DNA of 28,833 nt, from contig JAQGBZ010000589.1 in assembly GCA_034687125.1 (NCBI GenBank), positions 1-28,833 on the forward strand. Direction: 5' to 3'. This DNA comes from Neelides folsomi. Taxonomy: Eukaryota; Arthropoda; Collembola; Neelipleona; Neelidae. The notes below the pieces were generated by a model. The model was not told the origin of the DNA and did not search any database. It saw only the letters and a list, made by a program, of their open reading frames with translations. The position numbers and the translations under genes were made by a program. This document shows, piece after piece, positions 11,093-21,015 of this stretch (position 1 is its first letter; every line of letters starts with the position of its first letter).

Positions 11093-12183
11093 ACAACGCG
11101 GAGATCAAGGACTTAATTTCTTAAATTATCAATTTAATTTTATTTTATACATACATGGAATCACAGTGTCTTCTTCATGTCACTTTATTAGTAGTTTAGC
11201 TTATTATACAAGTAATTACGATTGTAATTAATTTCGATTAGACTTATTAATTAGATTTTACAAATTAAATAGATATTGATTATAAATATTTTACTCTCAT
11301 GTGAATTTACTGTTTATTTAACCAAAATTATTAATGTAAAGGAAAATAATGCGATTTTGTAATTAAAATGAAGATTGTGGTTAGTTTTGGACATTTTTGA
11401 AGGGATTGAACTTCATTAAGTGATTGCAATCTTTAAACTGATTTTTATTTAATATATTTTAGATGTGTAAAGATTGTAATCATAGATTTTTAGATTATCG
11501 AAATTTAGATTTAATTAAAAAGTATTTAATTAAAAAATTAATTTTTTTATTATAATAATAATAATATTTAATTAAATAAAGAGTATTTATGATCCTTTTT
11601 ACATCACATAACTTTTTACATAGTATATGATATGAATACATGGTTTACATGGTTTATGATATGAATAAATTAACAATTAGAATTTATTTACTTGTTATCT
11701 TATCTAATTTTTATGTCAATTACTAGATTGTTGTGATCTTGTGATTAACTATGTTAATTAGATCTTTTATTGGATATTTCATCACACTTATTTTATATTG
11801 TTTTACTCTTTTTATGTTCCAATTCATTTATTGAATATAGTATTAATATTGTTGAATATCTATTAAATTATTTATGATTTATTACATTATTTAAATATCT
11901 ATATAATATACCTATAATTTGACTAACCTCTAAAATCAAATGTAAGGCTCAATAAAATATATTTATAAAGTTAGTATTATGATATTTGAATAAAGATTTT
12001 TAAAGACAATCTCACGTTTTTCATTTTACTCCCTGGAAATACATTCATATCTAACTCATCCTATAATCGAACAAATCTTTAAAATGAATTAAGTTAAATT
12101 ATATTATATTAAAAAATTAAAAATTATGGTGCTTTTTGTATAATTTTTTTAATCCAAATAATCTTTTAATATCAAAATTAGCA
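11093..12183. other. Long AT-rich intergenic stretch
   Basis: No exon, repeat family or RNA gene was recognised in about 1.1 kb. It contains several near-repeats of ATGATATGAATA and TTTACAT(AGT) around 11600-11670, which are short and consistent with AT-rich drift. Confidence 0.5.
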
Positions 12184-13279
12184 ATGATTAACAAAGTCGA
12201 TGAATTGGAGGCTTTTGAAAAATATCTGAGAAATGAGAAACCCAAAATTGTCGTTGCAGAGTTCACAGCCTCATGGCATGTACATTAACATTAAATGGGA
12301 ACTCGAGAGCAAAAAGTAAAATATACTGAAAATCTTACATTATAATATAGTTTATTCTTAAATTAAGGTTAATTATACAGGTGTGGTCCATGTAAGCGTA
12401 TGAGCTCCTTTTTTGACAAATTGAGCGAAAAGTATCGGCGCGACGGGGTGTTTTTAAAAGTCGACGTTGATTACTGCCACGACATCACAGAGATTTGAGA
12501 TTTAAGGAATGCCAACCTTCATTTTCTTCAAAGATGAAGAAGAAATCTTTCGGATCCAAGGAGCGAGAAAAGAACAACTCGAGATCAAAATGAATGATTT
12601 GATCAAAGTAGTTCAAACTGCCCAAGGACACAAGCCAGAAAATCTATATGGGAGATCAACAATTTCGAGTCGGTTGAGAGAACGCGAGCGGGCTGGCGGG
12701 CGGGCATGGAAAAACCGGAAAAAAATCGTCACTCTCGTCAATGACATATCAGACCCACTAAAGTTAAGGGCGTATTCTTTCCACGATGTCGTTGAGTCTT
12801 CATCGTCGAGTTCGAACCAAGAGGAAAAATTAGCATTGGAGAAAGCAGCCAAAGAAACCCTCAATGTGGATCATTCGAAGCCAACGGCTAACATTCGTGT
12901 ACGCCTTGCTAATGGATCCCCAATAATAATAATAATTAATTAGTTGAAATAATATTTAATTAAACGATTTTATAATTAATTGTTTAAGTAAAACATAAGA
13001 GGTTATTGTAATTCTTATGACTTATTGTGGTTTATGATTTTGTTTAAATGGAACTTGAGTTATTAACAGTTAAATTGATGTTTTTTTAGAATGAACCTTG
13101 TAATGAACCTGGACCAGCAAATTGTCAAAATCCGTGAATTCATCTTTATTGCTCGTCCCTGTTACGCTGATAAATTCTTCGCCCTTATGTCAGCATTTCC
13201 CTCAAAATAACTCAGCGACAGACCCACAATTGAAGAAGCAGAAATTTCCGATACAACTCTTGTACAAAAATTAATTTAA
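12184..13279 (+). pseudogene. Broken thioredoxin-UBX fusion gene
   Basis: Exon 1 (12184 to about 12275) and the following exon from 12381 encode a classical thioredoxin fold: IVVAEFTASW, then CGPCKRM with the redox pair, then [16 protein letters not shown]. The CGPC join works only if the intron starts with GC (TG|GCATGT), not GT. The frame then hits TGA at 12496-12498 and needs a shift to reach MPTFIFFKDEEE from 12509. That frame continues through a basic linker and a Ser-rich stretch into TANIRVRLANGS, the start of a p47/NSFL1C-type UBX domain. Its second half lies after the acceptor at 13089 (MNLDQQIVKIREF, FALMSAFPSK, LSDRPTIEEAEI, ending VQKLI), but TAA at 13208-13210 interrupts it and no good donor was found for that intron. 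Trx-UBX would couple redox chemistry to the AAA-ATPase p97. With these lesions I call it a pseudogene; assembly errors remain possible. Confidence 0.75.
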
Positions 13280-13655
13280 TTTGTAGAATTAGTCTACAAA
13301 ATCAGTCAATCAAAAAATTTCAATTTATCCATCCAAAACACTTTGTTTATTACTCACAAAGTATTCAATATCGAATAAATGCAATAATTTTTAAATATTA
13401 TAAATTCCAAGATCATTAAAATCAGGGAAATCATTAAAATTAGGCTTAGGTATTTTAGTAACAACTTTATGCATATTATTTGGTAAAGTTTAAAGTACAG
13501 TTAGGGGTGTTGTATAGTTTGGTATAGTATAGCACACAGTACACACACATTAAACATGTATGTATTATGTAATAGTTTAAGTTTAATACAATATGTACTA
13601 TATGCAATAATGTATTACTGATGATTAATATTGCGAATTTCGGTAAAAGTTAAAA
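13280..13655. other. Spacer between converging genes
   Basis: AT-rich spacer between the thioredoxin-UBX relic (+) and the CRAL-TRIO gene (-). No exon was seen. Confidence 0.5.
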
Positions 13656-15653
13656 TTAATATTTGTACAATTCTTTGGGAATTGCAAAATCTGGGACTTC
13701 ATTCTTTATGACCTCAAACCAATCTTTCTTGTCCTGACCGTAAATGGTAATAACTTTGAGCGATTTGGACGAAAGGACGTTTTTCAAGAGGTCAAAAACA
13801 ACGCTGAAATATCCTGGAGCTGAAAATTAATAATACACCATTTTAAAGTTATTTTTTAAGCTGACTCATTCATGAGAAAAAATTAGAACATTATCCATTT
13901 GGAAGTTTTTTTAGCTTTTGTAACATATTTTTTCAATTCAGATAAGATAATCCTATACAATTTTAATTTTGCAAAGGTAAAATGCAAAATTATTATATAT
14001 TATGTGAAGAATATACGAATTCATAAAACTCAGGTTCATAAGTAAGTTAAATTCACAATTTAAGCGTTAGCTGTGCAAAAATGATGTAAATTACCATTAA
14101 TAACAATTATGCTTTTTGCATAAAGAGGGTAATTGGTCTCCAACAACCGAGCCAGGCTGAGCATGAAGTTGACTACTGTAATCATAAGAAAATGTTAAAA
14201 TGGTGCTCTTAATTTTAATGAAGATTTAATTTGTGGTATGAATATTTTGGGTCTATTGAGAAAAACTTTGGGAAACCTCTGATTGATGCAACATTTGATA
14301 AAGTGAATCCGTCCATGTTGACAATCCCAATTCCTTCACCAGTTCCATTCGCAATGGCCGAATTGAACAAAGTTTCCCCTGCACTGAGGAAATGTCGAAG
14401 AAGTTCTTTTTGATAGCCATTACGGAACGCATGACGAGGATTCCATTGGCCAATTGGGAAGTAAACAACTAAAATGGCATTCATTTAAATTTTTCATAAT
14501 GTAACAATATTTTTAAAGATATTCATTTTAATTCTAATTTACCGGGTGATCCTTCTTCAGTGTAGCCAGTTAAACGAAATGGATATTCCTTACGATCAAA
14601 TCCAGACTTTGGCTCCCAACTGGCTAAATTATCCAAATCATTCACTCGTCTCCAATCCAAACTCTAAAAGTGCCATTTGAGAAATTTTATTATATTCAAA
14701 TTATAAATTGTACTTATTCCAGCCCGGAATGCACGTGAGTTTGAACGAACCGCTAAAATAATATTGAAAATGCTACATGATAACTTGAACAAGCGTTTCC
14801 TGGGCCCAACATATGTATTTTCAACAGTATTTTAGCGGTTCGTTCAAACTCACGTGCATTCCGGGCTGGAATAAAGTATAATAAATGCCCATTTAATTGT
14901 AGAATTAAAAATTAACTATTGAATAAAAACCATACTCTTACTTTTAGTAGCATATCACTCGCTTTGTCAAGATCATCTTCAAAATCTATAAAAATCTCAA
15001 TGTTTTAAGTTGCTCATTAATCAGGTAATTGGCCTTCAAATAGCATTTAATTAGTATTAATTTTGTAATTTTTAGCATTAAACAACTCCATTTTTGCAAT
15101 ATTTATAATAAGCAATAAAGGTTAAGATATAGCGGACAAAAGATAAAAGTTAAGTTTCACATGTTAGCCAGTTTTTGAGAAAAGGTCTGAACTTGACTGT
15201 CCAGCTTCTTGCATAATCCTTCAACTCGGGAATTGTGTCTTTCTCCAATACATGGTTCTTGAACTGTTCAATCAAAATTGGTTCATTTTAAGAAGGAAAA
15301 AACTTTGTGTAATATTCCTTTATTATTCTTTTATTATATTTATAATACATATAAATAAATACTGATACATAGATATTTTAAAGCTACATAATTTAAATTA
15401 CAGTAGGTAATGATAGACAGTAATAAATAACTTTACTTAATTCAAATTAATTTTAAGTTTTAAGTTTTATTAGTAACATAATAATATGTATGTACATAAT
15501 ATATTCAATATTAATTTAATTTACCTCGTCAATTCGGTTATCTGGGATTAGATGTTTACTTCCAAAAGCGTTAAGTTCTCCATTTACAGAAATGTCTTGA
15601 CCCATTGAGAAAATCAAAAGTATGAAACTGGCCAGATTTTGCCAAGAATTCAT
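13656..15653 (-). CDS. Secreted SEC14-like (CRAL-TRIO) protein, 7 exons
   Basis: On the minus strand, exons 15653-15525, 15263-15161, 14985-14942, 14663-14543, 14468-14277, 14175-14095 and 13819-13656 keep frame at every junction and give 277 residues. It begins with a hydrophobic leader (MNSWQNLASFILLIFSMG) typical of a signal peptide, unlike the usual cytosolic SEC14 proteins. Then come a short N-terminal helix region (FEDDLDKASDMLLKSLDWRR), the linker FRLTGYTEEGSP, and a lipid-binding CRAL-TRIO domain: VVYFPIGQWN, GIGIVNMDGFTLSNV, LLETNYPLYAKSIIVIN, APGYFSVVFDLLKNVLS, then KVITIYGQD and the closing stretch ending FAIPKELYKY. Relatives bind phosphoinositides, tocopherol or retinoids in a closed pocket; the ligand here cannot be read from sequence. 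No GOLD domain follows. The first ATG of the leader exon was taken as the start. Confidence 0.9.
14711..14878. mobile_element. 168-bp fold-back element (MITE-like) in a CRAL-TRIO intron
   Basis: Arms of about 58 bp at each end are reverse complements. The core of about 46 bp, from TTATTCCAGCCCGG to CCGCTAAAATA, is perfect, and the inner ends match with two mismatches (ATATTGAAAAT against CTGTTGAAAAT). The outer ends differ by a single inserted T (TACTTATTCC against TACTTTATTCC). The arms are far more GC-rich than the surrounding intron (14664-14941). The middle of about 45 bp is unrelated to the arms. Flanking TA suggests a Tc1/mariner-type target site, but this is uncertain because TA lies within the mirrored part. 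It contains no ORF. When transcribed it would fold into a long, almost perfect hairpin. Confidence 0.8.
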
Positions 15654-16271
15654 TGTTTATGCAAAATTAAAGCTTCCTGATGGTTTAAAAAAAGACCTTC
15701 AGCTGGTCAAGTTTTACAGTATTTAAGAAATAATAAGTTTGCTATTATCCATATATCAGTAAGTATATCACAATAGACTATAGGGTTCTTATTTTTATGA
15801 GATATTTCTTCTTTGCAAGTTGGTTGACGAATGAGGAAGATGTTAAGACATGATTTGAGATACTTTCAGTAATAGCAAGATACAATAAGATCATAAGATA
15901 CAGATATACCCAAAGTGACGCGTTCTGCAAAAAAAACAAGCTGAAGCGGTCAACGATACAAAAGGGTTGAATGAGAAAAAAATGTGAACACGTTTTGGAG
16001 TGAAATTAATTATCCAAATATATTCGCACGTGTGTACGTGTGTAATGTTCGTTCTAGGTAAACTGCTTCTTTGTTTGATCCCTTTGTGATTGTCTTTGTG
16101 AAAGAATCACAATCATGCATTAGCAATTACAATAATGCATTGATTGGACATTCCCATTTTTTACATTTTTTAATGTACCTTTCGTTTAATTGTGGTTTGT
16201 GAAACTCCCCACTCAATTGTCAATTACTAAAGTTGCTAAAGTTCAAGATCAAACCATCATTGTATATATTG
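15654..16271. other. Divergent upstream region
   Basis: Lies upstream of the CRAL-TRIO gene (-) and of the small putative unit at 16272 (+). On the minus strand a TTAAATA box about 70 bases upstream of the CRAL-TRIO ATG could act as a weak TATA element. No coding exon was recognised. Confidence 0.4.
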
Positions 16272-16310
16272 TATATAAAGATGATTAAAGACATTTTTCT
16301 AGCCATCACT
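16272..16310 (+). promoter_or_regulatory. TATA-box core promoter candidate
   Basis: TATATAAAG at 16272-16280 is followed about 30 bases later by CATCACT (16304-16310), which resembles an arthropod initiator (TCAGT/TCACT). This spacing is the normal one for TATA-driven transcription. No recognised gene follows, only the short unit described next. Confidence 0.4.
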
Positions 16311-16565
16311 CGATAAATCATTATTTTCACTATACGATCAAAGTGTTTAAGAAGCTCTCCTCGACATATTCAACCAAAAGATTTTATTTTTTATCTCACT
16401 AGCACCAATTTATAAAATAGCTACACTTTAAAAGATTACCTACTTGTAATCATTGATATTATTACATAGAAATACTGATTTATCATGAACTTTGTACTCG
16501 TTTTATTATCCAAGTCAGAAATGAGTTATTTTGTATCAAATACCAATAAAGTAATTTGAAAAAAA
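16304..16565 (+). other. Possible short transcription unit with 24-residue ORF
   Basis: From the start-like site at 16304 the sequence runs to AATAAA at about 16545-16550. A run of about 10 A begins at about 16558 and looks like a genomic poly(A) tract. Inside is a 24-codon ORF, 16485-16559, beginning MNFVLVLLSKSEM, a hydrophobic start like a short signal peptide. The combination could be a small secreted-peptide gene, a non-coding RNA, or a retroposed transcript. Nothing shows that it is expressed, and AATAAA is common by chance in such AT-rich DNA. Confidence 0.25.
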
Positions 16566-17131
16566 AACAGTCTAGAATTTTTATGCCTACACTTGTAATA
16601 TTATATAACTAGCTGCTCAACTTATTCTATTAAATTAAATATTCAAAACGCATGGCATGCAATGCAGCAAAAAATTAAATAAAAAATTATCCAACAAATT
16701 ATAAGGTCATTTATTGTTTGTAACATGAACATATCTAATAAGGATAGGATGTTTAAAGGCTTTTTTATTTTAATTTGTGTATGTAATTAAAGTTAAGATT
16801 AATCTTTATTAGCGATTAAGATCATATAGAGGTATTACAGATATTTTTAAAAAGTAATTAGATATTAGATACATGACAAAACGTTAAAGATTGAATCAAT
16901 ATAATTTTAATACTTCAAATGGTAAACATTTTATATAACGCATGAACCTGAAGTAAGAGCACAGGATCCATAAAAGTGTGACTAACAAAATTCATTACAA
17001 TTTGTTACGCAAAATATTTTTTTGCACAATTTGCCATGTCAATTTTTTCGTGTCAAAAACCTCGTTACAAAAAGTTTATCATACTTTTTATCACAATTTT
17101 TTCGTGACAAATTTGACACTGACTTTTTCGT
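16566..17131. other. AT-rich spacer with a repeated TTTTTTCGTG motif
   Basis: No coding exon was seen. Near the right end, and just beyond it, a short motif of the form TTTTTTCGTGTCAAA occurs three times with variation (about 17042, 17098 and 17124), separated by TTGTTACGC/CTCGTTAC-like words. Confidence 0.5.
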
Positions 17132-17191
17132 GTGTCAAATTCTAAGGAAATAATTTGGGTAACTTTAATCCGATTTTTTTATCAATTCGAA

Positions 17192-17653
17192 ATGTCAACC
17201 ATTAAAGACAATTCGTTTCTTGCAAAGAAAATGAAGGTAACGAAGAAGTCGACGAGGTCTAAAGCTGCAAAGAAAAGGCTTCATGGAAATCCAAAATTGG
17301 AAGACGAGAAAGATGGTGAGGTTGGGAATTGTGGATCCCGAGCAAAGAAGTTCCCCCAGGACGCCCCACAAAATATTTGAGCAGTGAAGAGACCTCGACC
17401 TGACATATTTTTCATAAAAAACTCAGGCTGGTCAATTGAGGTAAACGTGTCACCCGAAATACACGTATTTCCCTATACTGAATTTACCCCCCAATTTGTC
17501 CAGTGCTTTTACTTCAGGCTCATATATAAAACTTATCTGGTACTACAATGGGTTATATTTATTCACCGAAACTCAAGTTTTTCGAATGGCAATTCGTTGT
17601 TTCTTGTTTTTGTTTTGACCCTACGGATTGAAATGTTTATAGAATGTAAATAA
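17192..17653 (+). pseudogene. Basic ORF interrupted by one TGA, unknown
   Basis: From ATG 17192, 62 codons are open (MSTIKDNSF...), with a Lys/Arg-rich segment (KKMKVTKKSTRSKAAKKR) like a nuclear-localisation or DNA-binding tail. TGA at 17378-17380 closes it. The same frame then stays open from 17381 to a TAA at 17651-17653, starting AVKRPRPDIFF. A reading frame this long with one stop is unusual for DNA this AT-rich. It could be a decayed gene, an exon with a donor at GATG|GTGAGG (about 17314), or chance. No family is recognised. Base composition is higher in GC than its flanks between 17220 and 17400. Confidence 0.3.
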
Positions 17654-18150
17654 TGTTAGCACCCTGAAAATTTTGTTGCATATCATACATGCATTAATTA
17701 TGAAGGTTGTAAAAGGATTTTTAAAGATTTTGATTCAAACTTCTAATTAAGATTAGTTAAGGTTAAGCCCGTTTTTGCGCCATATCCTATTCTATCTAAA
17801 GTTTAGAAAAAATAATCCAATTATATTGTAGATTAATTGAATTTTTATAGGCATTTCATTATCACATAAAATATACTGTAATGTGATATACATTGAATTC
17901 CATAGTATTTACATGTATTGTGTTGATTTTAATAATTGGATAATCATAAAATGATAATTCATACTAAACATCGTCTCAAGTTTCATCTATAATATTTAAG
18001 AATAAATAAATACACATGCACACATTAAGTTAACTATTTTTGATGGGAATATTTCTTAAAGCTAATTTTTTATTATGACTATCTATTGGTATATATACTT
18101 ACTAACATAAAAGTTAAATAATTGTTATTGTTGGTCAATATTTATTATTA
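17654..18150. other. AT-rich spacer
   Basis: No gene was seen. On the minus strand, TTTATT at 18141-18146 (AATAAA read in reverse) lies a few bases after the glycosyltransferase stop codon and may be its poly(A) signal. Confidence 0.5.
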
Positions 18151-19327
18151 TCAACGGATAAATAATTCATATTTTAATTTATAATCAGATTCAAAGAAAT
18201 GTTGATAAGCTAACTGTTTGCTCCATACAAAAAACATAATGTCTTCGAACGTTGAATTTCCATCCAGATATTCGTTAACGAGAAGAAGAAAAATGAATGG
18301 AAGTTTTACTTTGAAATCTCTCCCTTTGTACCACTCAATTATTTTTGAATTATTTACAGGAGGTAAATTATAAAATGTATTAAATTCTCCAATTGAAACT
18401 GATGAATTTTCTCTCATGATTCCAGTGACAAAAACATCATCAATATAAAGAAACTTCACTTTTTGTTCAAATTCCAAAATTTCTTCAAGAGCCTCTCTCG
18501 TAATTACATAAGCCATGCCGCTGCAATAAGTAGGATAAACATCCAATGGATATTCTTTGTAATTCACATTTGTTTTTGTCCTTTTCCTCATTGGAGGATA
18601 ATTTTCCATTTTATTACAAATTATCCTTTCGTTCCGTTCTATAAATTGCGATGAGTTGGTTTGGAGGAAATTCAGAAGTCTGAAAATGTCCACAGAAACG
18701 TCGTCGTCTGTTTTTAAAATGAAGTCTGCATTTGGACAAAATTCGGAAACCCAACGATAACCCATGACATGTTTATAAGATAAATTTCTGTAATTGTCGA
18801 TGAAATTTCCAATAAGGAGATCTTGAGAATCTTCAATTTCGTTTTTAATTGGAATCGAATTTGAATTTTTAGGTTGACCAAGAAGAAAAATAAGCCGAAT
18901 ATTCCAATTTTTGAATGTTTTTAAAGAACCCCAAGTTCTCCGAATGGCATTTCTCCGCTTTGAATGACTTCTTGCAGAATTTATGAAAATGAGAAGAAAC
19001 TTTTCATTTTCTGACTTTTCGAAATCACACGACTTTTGGTTATTTTTTAAATATTTAAAATTTTGAAGATTTAACAATTTAGAACTTTTAGATTGATCAT
19101 TTTGGCTATAGTAAAAATTAAACTTTGGTTGTGTCTTAGCATTCTTCCATATATTATAAACGAAGATCAGCGTTAGAATGCCACAGAAGAAACTCAACTA
19201 AAATAAATTTTCTAGATGAGAAAGATTATTATAATTCTGTTAATTAAAAATTTTAGTAAAGTATGATTAAATAACTTACGCAGTTTTTTAAGTTGTGCTT
19301 TTTACGAAAAGGATAAACTTCCACCAT
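18151..19327 (-). CDS. GT31 beta-1,3-glycosyltransferase, 2 exons
   Basis: A short first exon 19327-19280 (MVEVYPFRKKHNLKNC) joins at GTAAGT to the long exon 19197-18151, giving 364 residues. The layout is that of a Golgi type II membrane enzyme: a short basic cytosolic end, one membrane segment (about 17-31, LSFFCGILTLIFVYN), a polar stem, then the GT31 catalytic domain. Motifs seen are RRNAIRRTWG, RLIFLLGQP, NLSYKHVMGYRWV, the DDD metal/UDP-sugar motif in LKTDDDVSVD, YPTYCSGMAYVI, and LYIDDVFVTGI. The family transfers galactose or N-acetylglucosamine in beta-1,3 linkage to glycans of proteins or lipids. The exact donor and acceptor cannot be told from sequence. All key motifs are intact. 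The upstream mini-exon supplies the initiator Met; the downstream in-frame Met is only the second residue of exon 2 and would lose the cytosolic tail. Confidence 0.94.
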
Positions 19328-20067
19328 TCTCAATTAATGCACATTTTAAAAATAAAGTATCCTTTTAAATAATTAAATTATTTAAAATATTTTTATTTTT
19401 TTAATGTAAAATTCCTCAGTCAGCCCAAAATATTTTTTTGACTTTATTTTAAACTGTTTTATTAAAAAGAAAATTAATAAAAGCTTCTTATATAATGTAT
19501 AAAATCCTTATACGAAAAATGTTTATTGAGTATAAAGCAGACAAACCAGTTTTGTGAATAATCGTGAGCTTCATTTACTTGTTCAACAAGTTTCCCCCCA
19601 AAGATGAATATAAATAAATATCAGTATCAGTATGATATACCATAATAACCAGTCAAATTAATAATCAAAAATATTTTGTAATATAAAAATGCATATGTTA
19701 AATATACACATAGTATGTTAGTAAATAGAAGACAGTTGGAAGTTTAAGACAGAATATTAATGGGAAAATTATTAAATATGCAAATCATGGAAAGATACAA
19801 TATGTAGAAAGAAATATATCAAATAAATAAAATGTGTTTTATTCACAGAAAACTCAACTTTCTTTAACTAAAAAATCTCGTTCCTTAAATTAATAATATA
19901 TCCTTTTATCTAACGTACATATATCGTTGTTTAATTTAAAAATGATCAAAAAATTCATCCAAATTAATAATTTTTATATTTGTTGAAATATCTGATTAAA
20001 TTATTATTAAAATTAATTATTTATTAAATGATCAGACGTTTTAATTGCCAATTTAATAAAATATTTA
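19328..20067. other. AT-rich spacer between two minus-strand genes
   Basis: No exon was recognised in about 740 bp. It is upstream of the glycosyltransferase and downstream of the lectin-like gene, so it should hold the promoter of the former and the 3' end of the latter. Neither was pinned down. Confidence 0.5.
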
Positions 20068-21015
20068 CTATTTATAATTAAATTTCACAAGCACAGGATA
20101 TAGTCTATCACTTTTTAAACGAATAAATAATTTCATTCGAGATTCTTCATAATTAATTGTTAATGAACATCCTGGGCTCGCATGCTTCACTCCAAAATAT
20201 CCCGCAGATACTTCAGCTGGAACGACTCTGCTGGATTTTTCTGATCGGAAATTTACAATTTCCCAATTTCCAATGTACATCCCAGTCCAGACATTTCCTA
20301 TAAAAATTATTTTTAAAAATAGATTAAATTTTATGTTCAAATTTTTTAAATTGTTTTCACAATTCACCAAGATTTGCAGGAGTGTTATAAACAAAGTATT
20401 TTTCATCTTCACTTTCAAATGAAACTGAACTTCCATTAAATTGCTGACAATATTTTTGTCTTTCAGACCAAGTCATCTGAAAATTAATTTTTATGATTAT
20501 AAAATTTCTTAATTAATAAACATGTAAGTGGTATATTTTTATATTTTTTATTCATAAAAGTAAATGTGATTTGCTAAAGAATGCCTAACATATTGAGATT
20601 AACGAACTTGGTTATATTGATCAACATAGTAGTTTTTATCGTTATACTTTCCCAAGTATAAAAGTCCTGGATTTGAAGATTTCCATTTAGGATCCAATGG
20701 CCCAACTATTAACCAAAGATTACACGTGTAAAATCAAACCAATTTAATGCATTCGATAATATTTTAGTTAATAATATGCTGCAGATTTAATAATTAAGCA
20801 TTAAAAAATTATTCACTGGTATAGAATTTGATATGATGAAAAAAAACTAATTGATTACTTTCAAATGGTGGCAACATCCTTTGAACTTTTGGATTTGGAG
20901 CATTTTGATGTGGATTTGAATTTTCGTTCCAATTAGGATCGCTATACAAGCCTGAGACTTCCAATTCATGAGATAATACTCCAATGATGCATAATGCAAA
21001 CAGATAAATAAACAT
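20068..21015 (-). CDS. Secreted, divergent C-type-lectin-like protein, 4 exons
   Basis: Exons 21015-20859, 20705-20608, 20476-20368 and 20297-20068 join in frame to 197 residues. Residues 1 to about 16 (MFIYLFALCIIGVLSH) form a signal peptide. A Pro/Asn-rich linker follows, then GPLDPKWKSSNPGLLYLGKYNDKNYY and MTWSERQKYC (86-95), the WxxAxxxC-type opening of a C-type-lectin fold, then GNVWTGMYIGNW and a late PGCSLTINY with C165. The exon 2 to 3 join uses donor GTTCGT, which is weak but is the one that gives a continuous domain. Only C95 and C165 of the usual cysteines are seen in this domain; the WND calcium motif and the final Cys are missing. Sugar binding in the classical Ca2+-dependent way is therefore unlikely. 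Arthropod relatives serve in recognition and immunity or as secreted structural proteins. The family assignment is moderate. Confidence 0.7.

Noticed and set aside
14231..14413. Plus-strand ORF within the CRAL-TRIO exon
   Set aside because: Antisense shadow of a well-supported minus-strand exon.
18463..18654. Plus-strand ORF within the glycosyltransferase
   Set aside because: Antisense shadow of the GT31 coding exon.
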